Source of the DNA: Symsagittifera roscoffensis
Taxonomy: Eukaryota > Xenacoelomorpha > Acoela > Convolutidae
Assembly (NCBI RefSeq): GCF_963678635.1
Contig: NW_026970911.1
Span: 23,001-87,000 of the forward strand
Length of the DNA stretch: 64,000 nt
Reading direction: 5' to 3'
Below are positions 10,070 through 21,588 of the stretch, piece after piece. Made by a program: the position numbers and the translations under genes. The notes beneath the pieces are model-generated. The model was not told where the DNA came from, did not search any database, and saw nothing but the letters and a program-made list of their open reading frames with translations. Within the stretch, counting starts at the first letter, position 1. Each line of letters begins with the position of its first letter.

Positions 10070-10878
10070 CGAATGGCCGAAAAACGAGATGCAAAAAGAG
10101 ACGAAATTAGAAGAATTTAGAAGTTTTAGAACTTCTAAACGACAAAAAAAGAAGAAAACAAAGGAGTAATGAAGGAAAAGTTAAAACTCAGAATTGTTTT
10201 ATGTGTGTGAAAAAACTCAAGGGAGAAACCAAGCAACCAAGTTGTAATTGAAAACTGAAACATTTAGTTGAGTTTTGAAATTGTTGCATTTATAAATTTG
10301 CATTTTGATTTTAGCTGAGTGGCTTTAGAGACACTCACTTACTATTTATTTAGAAAGGCTTAAGTGAAGGAGTATATTAAAATGTTCCAGCCTGCATGAC
10401 TGTTTTTAATCAGCTAGGAGAACTGATCACTTTGTGGTGACATGGAAGGCTTGAGTAATCTCTCGAAGAGGGAGATTGTTTCATTGTTCTTGCTAACCAC
10501 AGAGTTTCTTAGTTTTAATATTCAGGACAATAACAAGCAAGATTTCCGAAGGGAACAAGCATAGTATGATAATTTTAGCTTGTTGGTTGGCAGGACTGTC
10601 CTGCAAGCCAGCACCTTTTATATCTAAGAGAAAAAGTTTTAATCGGGACATTGACACTGGAAGTCAGAAAATATGTTTTATCTTAAGTCATATCCTCAAT
10701 GTGCAGATTGATGAAAGAATTTGAAGGCTATAGTGATGTAGTATGATGCCATTTGTATTCTGCAGTGAGTCGATGTGACGTGGATGAAAGTTATTTCGTG
10801 CATTTTGTAAATTCTGTTCAATGACACTGTATCCATTTTACGAACGTTGCGTGATTCAATGAGGACATTGACCGGACT
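10070..10878 (+). other. 3' untranslated region of A1
   Basis: AT-rich and without a gene. It aligns with the A2 region 32122-32978, including a fold-back-like pair around 10590 (GGCAGGACTGTCCTGC) that A2 also shows near 32390. Nothing else was identified. Confidence 0.6.
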
Positions 10879-10890
10879 GTCCGGGGAGTA
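10879..10890 (+). promoter_or_regulatory. Polypurine tract of A1
   Basis: GTCCGGGGAGTA directly precedes the 3' LTR start. The purine-rich GGGGAGTA is in the position of the plus-strand primer. A2 has the same sequence at the same place (32110-32121 on the opposite strand). The core also recurs inside coding sequence. Confidence 0.6.
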
Positions 10891-11814
10891 TGAGACATTC
10901 GACCAGAATGTGAAAAATGCAATATCTGCAGAATTTGAATTTTTAGCAGCGAGCCTTCCGGATTGGTGATTAATAAGAATTAAGAACGTTATTTGAACGA
11001 TTGAACAAAACGTAAAGGTTAAAGGATTCGGAAATTACTGATTTATTAAATTTTCGAAGTGATTACGTAACATTTCTGAGAAACGTCAGAAACGGCCATT
11101 TTGGCAGAAAAGCTAAAAAGCAACACAACAACATTAGTTGCGCGGACGATAAGTACGAAAATTGTGAGAAAAAAACGACAACAAATCGCGGAGTTAACAG
11201 AGAGCACTCCGAGTTGCAACTATTGTGTCGCTGCAATAGTTGCAAGGCCGTTGCAGACAACGGTGAAGGGTGGAGGACAGCCTTCCGGATTAAGAAGAAA
11301 TCAAGATTAACGAGCTTGATTCAGTGGATTCAAGAATCCGGAAGGGTTTCGGAACTGAGACTTTTATTCTTTTATATAAACTTTTAGCTTCTTGTCATGT
11401 CCTGAATTGAATTTAATTAACAACTGGATTCATTTTGATAAGGATAAGAAGCTAGGAGTTGGGGGAAAAGGTTGATCCATCTTCGATGGAGATGATGATT
11501 TTTATCTACTGAACAAAAACAATAATAATTCAATAAGTAGGAGCCCTGTTTTTAGGAGTGACCTCGTGGTCTGGGGATACTGAGATCCAGCCATGAGCTC
11601 ACTATTTCTGCATGTAATTAAGTTAATTCGAGTGTTTTGACCGAAGCCGAAAGCAGTAACGTTTTTTGTCGACCCGATGTTAGAAAAGACCACCGAAAGT
11701 ACTGGCTTGGTAGAGACGGTGAAAAGCATGTAAAGCTCTGTTTAGACGTTAGCCAGTCGTCTTAGGACTTAGTTTTATTTTCCGTCGATATGTATCTTCC
11801 GGCCGAATGTTACA
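10891..11814 (+). repeat. 3' LTR of A1
   Basis: 924 bp, aligned to the reverse complement of the two A2 LTRs. It starts TGAGACATTCGACC (A2: TGTGACATTCG) and ends CGAATGTTACA, so the family ends are inverted repeats of about 11 bp, TGTRACATTCG. The LTR is more diverged from the A2 LTRs than those are from each other. The leader-side primer binding site lies outside the window. Confidence 0.85.
11373..11380 (+). promoter_or_regulatory. Candidate TATA box in A1 LTR
   Basis: TATATAAA inside the LTR, sense strand. The corresponding A2 LTR positions read a weaker TTATAGA-type sequence. It is a plausible U3 promoter element by position only. Confidence 0.25.
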
Positions 11815-12016
11815 TGGTGTAGCCGACCATTAGAACCGCTTCTGTTGCAGACTCCCGGCATTCGCCCTGTTCTTCCAATTGGAGGATGGCGTTCAGCATC
11901 ACCGCCATTCTCTCATCCACTTGAGTGTAATCCAGATCCCTCAGGCGTCTGTATAACTCATCAAATGTGGGCCTTTCCAGAGCCGATGGCATGGACTTCC
12001 AGAATCGATCTGCCAT
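11815..12016 (-). pseudogene. Start of family B second ORF, cut by A1 insertion
   Basis: Reads from ATG at 12016 (MADRFWKSMPSALERPTFDE). It aligns with the start of the family A second ORF: the IYRRL..D.D / LYRRLRDLDY block, the VMLL..L / VMLNAIL block, and TEVLLMAAY / TEAVLMVGY. The frame ends 2 bp into the A1 LTR. It shows that family B also has the SGNH-type second ORF, although its catalytic part is outside the window. Confidence 0.7.
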
Positions 12017-12395
12017 TTCTATTACTTCTAGATGATCTTGAGTATTAGCAACTTGTGAATTACCTTAGCACCTTGTGAATTACCTTAGCAACTTGAGTAC
12101 TTGAGAATTAACCTCTTGAAGCGTTGTGTGTTCGTTCAAGGACTTCCTTTCTTTCAATTTAATGTAGTTGGGTAGTCAATTTGACTTTACCAAATCAATC
12201 TGAAAATAACACTCGATTTTTAGACTAACATGCTATGTTCCTAAACTAAAACCCCCCTTGCCACTATAGTTAAAATCATTTCCAATTTGTTCTACTAAAA
12301 CAGTTCAATTGGAAATTTTCTAAAAGCATGCAGATTCATTTTATGTTTAAGCACCATCAATCATTTAAAATTTAATTGTCATGCCAATCACCTTT
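12017..12395 (-). other. Spacer upstream of family B second ORF
   Basis: AT-rich, no gene. It contains two short repeats of AACTTGTGAATTACCTTAGC type (about 12047-12095). It corresponds in position to the 400-bp spacer of family A. Confidence 0.5.
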
Positions 12396-12630
12396 AAGAT
12401 CCTTTTACCTGTTATGTACCCCCACACCTAACTCGAGATCCCTTCATACCCAACGGAGATAGTGGTACATCTTCATAAGAAATACTACTTGAGCATCACA
12501 TGAGTCGGGTACACGGGGGTCTCGAGTTGGGTATGAAGGGATCTCGAGTTAGGTGTGGGGGTACAGAACAGGTAAAAGGATCTTGTGATGCTCAAGTAGT
12601 ATTTCTTATGAAGATGTACCACTATCTCCG
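12396..12630. repeat. Interleaved inverted repeats (fold-back rearrangement) at the macrodomain stop
   Basis: Two arms alternate: X at 12396-12453 pairs with its inverse at 12527-12584 (58 bp, one or two mismatches), and M at 12454-12500 pairs with its inverse at 12584-12630 (47 bp). M encodes the last residues of the macrodomain (HLHKKYYLSIT); its + strand copy still has the TGA at 12501. Read on the element's sense strand the order is M, inverse X, spacer, inverse M, X, which is the product of an inverted duplication around the stop codon. Confidence 0.85.
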
Positions 12631-13195
12631 TTTCCGCGAAGACCACGTGTAGGATAGCGTACAATTCCCTTGGGCTCAATTTGCCCCTGTTTGGGTCATA
12701 CACCGGCATTGAGACCTCCGTTATCCTTCTTTCAATCATGAAGTCTCGTAGTCTTGTTAGTGCCAACATCACGTGTTCAGGATCGATCGTGTTCCTGTCA
12801 TTGACCCTCGTCACTAGGAAGCACAGGTATTTGCCCGGGACTTGTGCTACTGATGGTGGAAGTGCAGCCATTCCTCCCAGCCCCGGTCTCTGTCTAAACA
12901 GAAACTCCACGTTCTGGTACTCTCTCTTAAAGTCAGCCTCCAGTCTTGATTTGAAACTCATGTCCGCCGTGATACATATTGCTCTAGTCCTGTCTGACAG
13001 AATGAAGTCACTATCCGTTATCAGGATATTTTCCGAGTATTCGTTTGGTATTTCAAACTTCGTTTTGAAGTTCCGTCCTATGGTAGGCTCGGCCTCCTCC
13101 CCGTCCAGTTCCAGTTCGCTCGTTTCTCTCACTTCCCTGAGTTTCTTTATCATTAAATTTTCGGTGTGGGTAAGTCCTACCCCCACTCCCCGGAC
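12584..13195 (-). pseudogene. pol: TARG1/OARD1-like macrodomain of family B
   Basis: Homologous to the A1 domain with the same landmarks: SDFILSDRTRAICITADMSF, LEADFKREYQNVEFL, GGMAALP, GKYLCFLVTR, LALTRLRDF, VYDPNRGKLSPRELYAILHVVF, HLHKKYY. The family pattern PVYDPNRG is retained where macrodomains normally have a glycine-rich loop, which shows the substitution is old. A 1-bp frameshift near 13200 separates it from the integrase tail, and the fold-back at 12396-12630 replaces its stop, adding about 30 unrelated residues. Confidence 0.7.
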
Positions 13196-13203
13196 AAAAA
13201 TAT

Positions 13204-14972
13204 TTATCGACGTCCCCGTCGATGATGCTGGGTCTGAATTATCTGGCGTATGTCGAGCGGCCTGTCTGTTGCCGTCCAGCCGAAGAGAGGATTTTCCGTT
13301 TTCATGTGCTTTCCCGCTGATATGTCAACTTGTTGTATGTTTTGTCCTTCGTCGCTTCCGTTCTTGACATCGCGCATCCATTCTAATATCGTCAGGTTCG
13401 TATTCTCCCTCCTCTCTATCTCGCTCTGTTCCAAATTCGTCTCCCGCTCCGGTGTCGAGTACTCTTCCTGTGGGTAGTTTTCATTATCGTTGATGATTTG
13501 CCATTCATCATCTGCCGCCAGTTCACCCACACTTAGTAGCTCTTTGCTTATGTCATCGGGCTGTATCTTATCAATCAGGAAATCGTCCCCGTACCTGTTG
13601 TACCTCATGCCTGTTCGTCTGCGATTGCCACTCCTTTACCCCGCTGGTATTGATAAGTCTGGTTCTGCCCACTTCGGCACCTCACCTTGCTCCGGATCGT
13701 TCCAGTCTTCTTCCACAAAAGATTCCGCTTCAGAGTCCGCTTCTATTTTTTCATTGTCATCCAAACTCAAGTTTTCATTGCCATCATTTTTCTCTCTGAT
13801 GCCTTTTTCGTTCTTTTCACATGCTGGCTCCACCAGTAGGTACTCAAGTCCCTCCATGACTTTTGGTATACACCAGCCTCTGGGGATGGGACATGAGGCT
13901 TCAGATTTTACCTGTTCGGTGTGGGTAAAATTTGCTGGCGCCCAGTACTCAAGCGGTAGAACCGTCCTTGTTGATGTACTTCCGTTATCATGAATGATCC
14001 TCTCCATTTCTTGAGTAGTTTCTTTGTCCCTTTGGGCGGTATGACATTCTGGAAGACCCACACGTACTGGCCCACCTCATATGGCTTCGCCTGTAATATC
14101 TTTTCATCATATTTCTTGCGCTGTCTCATTTGTGCTTGCCCAGTGTTCCTCCTGCTTAGCTCGTTCAGTTCCTGCTGTCTCCTGATCGCTTCTTTCACGT
14201 AAGCTTGAGGCGACGTCATCTTCCCTTCATATTCCGGGTAAAAGAATGTCAGAAGCATTGCTCTCTCTCTGCCTGTCAACATCATGAAAGGACTGATGCC
14301 CGTTGTTGAGTTTTGAGTACTGTTGTACGCCCCTACGACTTGCGGCAGATATTTATCCCAGTCTGTCATGTACCTTGAGCAGTATACCCTCAGCATATTC
14401 ACCAACGTTCTATTCTGTCTATCTACCAGCCCGTTGGTCTGAGGATGGTAAGTCGTTGAGTGTGCTTGAGCAATGTGTGACCTCTTCATTAATTCTTTAG
14501 TCAAATCCCCCACAATGGCCTTGCCGTTGTCTGACTGAAAAGTCATTGGACAACCATACCTCGATATCCAATGGGTTATCAAGTGGTCACAAGTCTCCTC
14601 TGCCGAGGCTGTTTGACACGGCACCACTTCTGCCAGCTTTGTGAAGTGGTCTATTATAACCAGTATCTGGTTATACCCCGACTCCGTCATGCAGATCTTT
14701 TGATGGTCTATCTGCACCACTTCATTAAATTCTGAGCTGTCCACCGATTTGAGTGGGAATTTCATCTTCCTTGGGTCTTTCACTTGCAGGCATGCCAGGC
14801 ATGCATTCACCCATCTCTCGCAAGCTTTCCTCAATCCTGGCCAATCGAACCTGTGAAGTATTCTTTGCTGCACCTTGTCTATCCCCTGGTGCCCCATCTG
14901 ATCGTGCGATCTGAACAGCACCTCTGTCTGATACAATTGTGTAATATCTTCTCCTCGTCTTTTCTCTTGCAT
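13204..14972 (-). pseudogene. pol: Integrase of family B with acidic tail (frameshifted)
   Basis: The zinc-binding HHCC domain reads HDQMGHQG ... CLACLQVK. The catalytic core has Asp in VVQIDHQK and Asp in FQSDNGKA, but the third acidic residue is Asp, not Glu (PQTNGLVDRQNR, codon 14421-14423). The C-terminal region has the GPY/F-like stretch KPYEVGQYVWVFQNVIPPKG ... KKWRGSFMITEV, followed by an acidic tail (13204-14061) in shifted frames with an internal stop near 13636. The third-residue change and the frameshifts indicate an inactive enzyme. Confidence 0.85.
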
Positions 14973-15715
14973 GCTACCACCCCGTCAGCTGTGTGATAGA
15001 GTAAATCTTTCCTTTCTTTGTAGAACTGGCTCAGGATCTTGTAGCTGTCTTCTTCAAGTTCCCCTTTCTCCTTGGACCCCGTTCGGATCCATTTGGAGAG
15101 GTTACTTGTCATTTTGTCATTCTTTTGGGCTCTTATCAGGTCCGACAGTCTATATCTCGCCTTGACATGTTCCTTTAGTGCCATGATCTGTTCATTCATT
15201 TCCCCAGGGTTGTGGATGTCGTCATTCAGCTTCACGCATATAATCCTCTTTACGATCTTCATATCATCTTCTGGCACCAGATTTGTTCTGACATTTGAGT
15301 TGCATGATAGTTCCCTGAATGGTTTCCTTGAAACTGCAATTCTTTCAAGTTCTTCACCTCCTCGTACTTCCTGTACGTCCAAGTTGTACGTTCCTGAGGA
15401 TGGAGTTGTTTTTAATTCCCTGTCGCGGTGTCTAATCTTCTCTTCTGCCAATATCATGCAAAGACTATCCTGATTGTCGCTGCTCTCATCCGAGTCCTCA
15501 TCCCATATTTCACACTCTCCGGACAAATTTCCTCCTTCAGTATCTTCTTCCTCCGTGGACGTGGACCACTCCCCGGACTCTTGACCTAGTCCCAGGTATT
15601 CAGCCTCTTCCTTGAACGCCACTTTCTTTTTCCTAACCCGAGTCTGTTCAAGTATGTCGTCCGGGATTTTTTCAACCAGTGACTGCACGACTTCCTTCCC
15701 ATCAGGGTTAGTCAC
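14879..15715 (-). pseudogene. pol: Acidic linker between RNase H and integrase (family B)
   Basis: About 280 residues, rich in Glu, Asp and Ser, with KKKVAFKEEAEYLG, NLSGECEIWDEDS and QESGEWSTST, then a basic helical part (HVKARYRLSDLIRAQKND). The A2 counterpart carries three LSGE motifs encoded by the same nucleotide core. Such a long linker is unusual for Ty3/Gypsy pol. The frame overlaps the integrase ORF start in another frame, so at least one frameshift separates them. Confidence 0.6.
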
Positions 15716-15734
15716 CTTTGAGGTGTTTTCATCA

Positions 15735-17384
15735 CTAACTATCCCTAACTATTGTGACCTCTGGTTCCTCCTTACCCTTTTCTTGGATCACTGGTTTGTC
15801 ATCTGCTAGTTTCTCGAGTAACCTCATTAAGTCATCGTCTATTTGTGCCTCTCCCGTCTCTACCTGGTTAAGATCATAGCCTTTTGCCTTGAGCGTCTCC
15901 CTCACAACCTTTGACTTGAGTATTATCCCTATCGGCATCCCTCGGTTCTTTTTCAAGATTGTTTTCTCCGGAGTTTCTTTTGGTAATTCGGGGTGATCTT
16001 CTAATGGTTTGCCTGATTTGTCCAACCATCTCGTGAGTGGAAGACTGTCGTACGTTTCCTTATCCATGAAGGAGAAGCCATCCTTGATCTCAGGTCTATC
16101 TGCCTCCCTCTGTTCTTGTCTCTCGTAGAACTCCGTCTTCTTACTCAAGCTGTCAGCGTTTTGATGTTTGTCTCGTGTTCTATGCTCAATTATCATGTTG
16201 TATCCATCCAGTCGAACTATCCACCTCCCAATGTAATTTTGGTCAATTGAATACGTTTTCAGCCAGCTTAGTGCCCTGTTGTCGACTCGCAGCTTGAATG
16301 GCTCGCTGCCTAGGTATGCTCTATATTTCTCGACAAAGGTAACCAACGCGAACATCTCTGCTTTCGGTGCCCCGTACTTCATTTCCGTGTCACTTAAAAC
16401 TTTGCTCCCGTACGCTATTGGTCTCAAGACTGTTTTCCCGTTCCAATCCTGTTCCTGATGGAGAATTCCAGAAATCGCTACTACCGACGCATCCGTGTCC
16501 AGCACGTACATACCTTTCTCTGTTGGCATCCCTAGTACTGGTGCCTCGCACAACTCTTTCTTTATTCTCTGGAATGACTCTTCTGCTGCGTTGTTCCACG
16601 TGAACTTCTTGCCCTTATGTCTCATTAACTGTTGCATCGGGTAAACCTTGTCTGCATAGCCTTTGATGAATTATCTGTAGTAATTTGCAAAACCCAGGAA
16701 GCTCATCAATTGGTGTTCCGTTTTTGGCGATTTCCAAGTTAGAACTGCTTCTACTGCGTCTGGATCTGGTCTGATGCCGTGTCTGTCCACCATCCTGCCC
16801 AAGTACTTTATCGAATCCTTGAGTATCTCGCACTTTGATGGTTTACACTTTAGCCCCGACCTCTTCATACACGCAAACACCTCGTCAAGTCTCTCAATGT
16901 GGTCTTCCAGTGTGGGTGTCGATATTACCACGTCATCCACATAGCACATTACCAGATTGCCGTACTTCTTCGTCACACCTATCAGCGCGTGCGCCATCAA
17001 CCGCTGAAATGTGGCGGTGGCATTGCAAAGACCAAACGGAATCCGTTTCCATTGAAACAGACCCAACTCGCAGGCAAACCCTGTCTTGTCCCTGTCCTGC
17101 TTCCTGAGTGGTACCTGCCAGAAGGCCGAACCTAAATCAAGAGTCGTAAAAAATTTTGCATCACCTAACTTCGAGAGGCTCTCATCAATTCTAGGTATGG
17201 GATAGGCATCCTTCACCGTGACGGAGTTCAGGTATCGAAAGTCACAACAAAACCTCATTTGGTCGCCTTTCTTTTTGGCCATCACTACTCCACACGCCCA
17301 CGGTGATTTGGATGGTTCTATCATATCATACTCTAGTAGCGTTTCGATCTCTTTTCTACACGCATCCGATTTGTGTGGGGTCAT
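15735..17384 (-). pseudogene. pol: Reverse transcriptase and RNase H of family B
   Basis: RT motifs: RFCCDFRYLNSVTVKDAYPIPRID, FTTLDLGSAFWQVPL, GLCNATATFQRLM, and the catalytic YVDDVV, all in one ORF (17384-16671). The RNase H part (16637-15735) has LDTDASVVAISGILHQ, YGSKVLSDTEMKYGAPKAEM and the RVDNRALSWL block. An in-frame stop or frameshift near 16672 separates the two. Polymerase catalytic residues are retained. Confidence 0.9.
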
Positions 17385-18420
17385 GCGCCTCGCCCCCTCC
17401 CTGTGCGGTATTGCGTTCTCCTCAGTTCTATTTCATGCTCAACAAAATTACAACACCCGATGTCTGCCTTATGTCTCGAAAAAACTTCCTCGTTCCGTTC
17501 TAATACGTCCTTGATGGCTTCGAGCTGTTCGTCCGTTATCTTGCCTCTTAAATGTTCAATTTCCGGTAGGACCGGTTTATCACTCTGCATTTCATCTAGT
17601 GTGGGCCGTTCCGGGAAATTCGAACAGCTCGATAGCCCATCGTCTGTCTCTGACTTAAGTGACTTCACAAGACCTGATGAACCTTTTCTTTTCTTCAATC
17701 GTCTCAAGATACAAATTTTGTCCTTATGATTGGGACAATTAACAACTTCATTTTGTTTTTGGTTTTCAGTCATTTCATATCGAGTTTTTACGGGTAAAGC
17801 ATATCCCAGCTTCCTCCCCCTCTGTATCGCGATTGGTATGTCAAGAGTATTCAACAAGACACTGACGCAGAGACCGCTCTTCGTTATCGAGAAGGATCTT
17901 CCTAAAACAGCAGCACTTTGACTATTTGGATTTGGGACCATGCGTACCTGCTTGTTGTCACTTAGTTCATTGTAATTTTTCATTCGTAAGCTTACGATCG
18001 CCGCTTCGTTCGCCTTTAGCCTCACCCTCCTACTCAAGAATACCGGTGCTTTGTTCTCATTTGCCATTATTAAATTTACCGGTTTAATTGCGTACCTCCT
18101 ATCCGGGTTCCGTATCCTGAACATTGCGTTGTTTAGATCAATCGTTACATCAAAGTTTCTGATGAAGTCTCTGCCTAAAATGAATTGGTCAGACTCATCT
18201 AGGTTTTCTACTACAAGAAAGCTCATCCACAGGTTGCGTTCCCCCATATTTAGGGCTATTATCGGCGTTCTGCCCAGCACCCGCAGCGCCCCTTTGTTTG
18301 CAGCTGACAACCGTATTCTCGAGTTCATCAAATCATTTTTGTTGAAGCCCATTCGTTCCCAAGTTTCGATTGGTATGACACTCAATACCGCTCCCGTATC
18401 AAGTTACCCACGTAACTTAG
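17381..18420 (-). pseudogene. pol: Aspartic protease and RT N-terminal linker of family B
   Basis: LDTGAVLSVIPIETWERMGF carries the retropepsin DTG active site at about 18392-18410, with a stop codon directly before it in this frame. FLVVENLDESDQFILGRDFIRNFDV is the typical flap-to-C-terminus region with the ILGRD motif. The ORF ends near 17381 at a frameshift to the RT frame. A2 shows the homologous uninterrupted region 48550-47282. Confidence 0.85.
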
Positions 18421-18543
18421 TCCTTTGCCACTTATGTCGAGCACATGTGCTGATACATCCGCCTCTGTCCCGATGTGCATTGCATCTTCCTCAAGCATGG
18501 CGCAGTGTCCAATCGATCTCACTTTCAACTCTTCTTTTCCTAC

Positions 18544-21303
18544 TTAGATTTGCCCTATTAGATCTTCATCACATGTTATCATTGTTTTCGTATAGATGTT
18601 GATCCCATCTATATTTAGCATCACCTCATGCGGACCATAAGCTTCTGTGTACCTGTTATCAACTCGGACTGACTTGCTACCCCCTCTTGTGAGTAGTGCC
18701 TTCAATGCTCTAGAAGTCGTTTGTGGGCTTATACCACTCAAGTAATCTGCGTACACATCAATGTGCATTATTGTCTGGTCACTTGGTTCGCTCAAGTTTC
18801 TCGTTACCTCATGGCCGCCCACGGTGATTATTGAAATTATTCTTGCCCCGATCTTTGTTATACCGAATGGCTTCCCCGTCACCATTTTTACAGTGTTGCA
18901 GTTTCCTTTTTTTGTCGACCCCGTTACAGCCTCTGGTATTGACTGCGAGCAACCTAATGCCTCGTTCATTTTCTGTCTTTCGATCTCTTGCTTTAGTCGT
19001 TGTTCTATTTCTTTCGCCGCCAGGTCCTGTTTCACTTTATTGATAGCTTCCGCCGCCGCCTTCTCATAATTTATCTCTAGGGCGTTCCTCGCCGTGGCCT
19101 CTATTGCACTATTAACTTGCGTTACAGCTTTCACTGTTTTCGTTGGCAGTTCCGCACTTGGTGTTTCTAAGTTTTTCGTTTCAAATTCACCTTGTCTATA
19201 TCTCTGGTTCTGTACCGCTGCTAACGCCAACTTGTGTTTGGGGTGATTCTGGTTCTTGACTGCCTCCCAGAACAACGGACAGTCCATCCTGAAGTGCCAC
19301 TCTTGGTTGCAGAAGAAGCATCTTGCATCTATTTTGATGATCAAGCCACTATAGAACTCGTGTTCCTCCATCTGGCTCATATCTTCCTCATCGGGTGCAT
19401 ATCCCAAACTCTTCATGCCCTGCTTGTATGTTGTGCAATCCGCCACGTGATGATCAGCTGACCCGCAGTTCGCGCATGATCTACGTTTGTCCATGTCATC
19501 TCTGGGCTTGTACCATGACGACCTTTGTGGTTGATTCCCCCTTGCGTATTCCTGTTATCTGAGTACGAGTATTTCTTGGGTTTCATTAGCATGTACTCTC
19601 TTGACTTCTGCCTCATCTCTTCTGGACATTGTTCTCAAGTCATCACTCTTTACCCCATCAATGAACTTTGAGGCGATGCTAAAGTTCCTTCTATTGAAGG
19701 ATTCTTCCGGGTCACTCCTTCGTCTCAAGCTCTCAAGATCATCTGGGAACCTGTCTATCGATTCATCGTCCCTTTGCCTTCTCTTTTCAAATCGCATCAT
19801 CGCTTGATGACCCTTCATGCCTGACCCGAATCGATTTAACAATATCTCGAAGATTTTATCCGCTGTGTCGCGTTCCTCTTTCTTCTTCGCAACCACGCAT
19901 TTCAATGCCGTGCCTTCCAAGTTGCTGAGTATTGCTGTGTATGCTTGCCTCTCATCGTTCAAGTTGTCTTGTTCCAAGTGCAACCTCATGACTTCTACCC
20001 AAGTTTCAATGCATCCATCTGAATCATTCTTGAATTCTTTCGGTTTTTTGAAAGTTTTCCTGGATTTGTTGCTTTCTCTGTCACTCGAGTCGGTGTTCCT
20101 TGTGGCGAAGGCTTCTAGTGTCCTGTTCATCATTTCCCAGGTGCTTGCCCATGTCATGACATCCGGTCCCTTGTTGTTGTGAGTCGTGGAGTCCCCTGGA
20201 CCACTGGTTGTGTTCGCTGTTCCACTTTTCATAATCGCTTTGGCTCCCCCCCGGGGTAATGGTAACGGTGTTGACTGCAGTTTGTTCCGTTGTGGTTCCA
20301 CAAACTCAACTCTATTGCCTTGCGCTCGCTCCGCTGCTGGCCTGTCTTGTGGCGTTGAGTTCCTCAAGATGGCGTCTAACTTTGTCTGTATTGCACATGA
20401 AATCTCAGCCTGGTCCCTACTCATCGTATCCATTCTCATTTCCAAACTCCCCAAATGGCTATTCACTGCGTCATATCGTTGCTTCATTTCTTGCATGTCT
20501 TTTCTGATGTTCTTGTCTCGCTCTTCATCAGTGGTATCTACCTTGTCCGACATCTGCTGAAGCCTTTCCTCTGTCGCTCTCGCTAGATTGAATTAGCTGT
20601 CCAGGTACTCATGTTTGTTGTTTCTTATTTCCTTCCTTATCACATCTCTATCCTCTTCGCTGTGCTTCAGTTTCTAGTCTATCTTATCTAGCTTCGCCAT
20701 CAAATCACCTAGCTCAAGAGTAGCTATTCCATGGTCAGTTGTTGTCTTGTTGTTGGTTGCTGTTCCCGATCTGATCTGGTCTTCGTTTTGGTCGTCGTCT
20801 GTCGTTCTCGTGGAAACTGTTCCGAATGTTTTGCCTTTCTCGGCTTTCGTTTCTTCCACTGATGCGTCTCTCGACTTCATTCCGACCATTATCGCCAATC
20901 TTTCAGTAAAAGACGTTCCTTTTGCTTGAGACTCGTCCTTCACCGTTTCTGGCGTGTTGCCTGTTGTGTTCTCCACATTATCTATCGGTGAGAACTCCAT
21001 GGACTTTGGATTAGGTTTTTCCGCATTCGGCATCGGAGTTGACTCTGTCGTCTTCTTTCCCACCTCATCCACACTCTGGTCCGGTGACTCTAGTTCAATC
21101 TCGATGGCGGGTTCTGCTTGTTTCCCTTCCGTGCCCTCTTTTGCTCTGTTCTCTGTATTACTCCTCGTGTTGACCATGCTAACTGAAAAGTTCTTCTTTG
21201 TTATCTTTGGACCCATTGATGTCGTTTTACGTAGCGACGAGTTAGATTTTGTCTTCGCTTCAGTAGATCTTTTTTCAGCCACCGGTACCCTGCTCCGCCT
21301 CAT
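18544..21303 (-). pseudogene. gag: Gag of family B (matrix-like N-terminus, capsid, two zinc knuckles)
   Basis: Three reading-frame pieces. 21303-20674 is a basic then acidic N-terminal segment with MVNTRSN, matching MVETRSQ in A2. 20553-19555 holds a coiled coil and the capsid (WVEVMRLHLEQ, ILLNRFGSG, QAMMRFEKRRQR). 19494-18544 carries two CX2CX4HX4C knuckles: CANCGSADHHVADC and CFFCNQEWHFRMDC. A deletion and frameshift near 19555-19620 removes the capsid end that A2 retains. Gag packages the element RNA in the cytoplasm. Confidence 0.85.
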
Positions 21304-21588
21304 TATTTTTAGTTGTAATTGTTCCTATTTACAGTATTACTATATACAAAATTCTACTCTAAGGTTAAAACCTCTTTTGACAAAATCAATAAAAAGAAAA
21401 TTGCAATTTAATAAAAACAACGTTTCCTAAGCTTTTTGAAAATTCTATATGTTCTTGATCCCTACAGTACCGGATCTTTAGGACTGGATAGAAAATTCAA
21501 TTTTGCGATTGGTTACTTCAACCTGTCTTAGTACTCTTTAGTACCGTCACCCCCCTTCTTTATACTGTTCGAAAACTTCCTCTCTATT

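Larger units (their letters stand above)
1..11814 (+). mobile_element. Giant Ty3/Gypsy element family A, copy A1 (3' part only)
   Basis: The 3' half of a giant LTR element, cut by the left window edge. Order on the + strand: integrase C-terminal tail and macrodomain (to 730), 403-bp spacer, second ORF region (1134-10069), 3' UTR, polypurine tract (10879-10890) and 3' LTR (10891-11814). The same order occurs on the - strand in the complete copy at 31198-55715, which allowed the ends to be set. The LTR ends in CGAATGTTACA at 11814, directly inside the coding start of a family B second ORF, so A1 inserted into B1. The target duplication cannot be tested because the left end lies outside the window. 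Confidence 0.9.
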
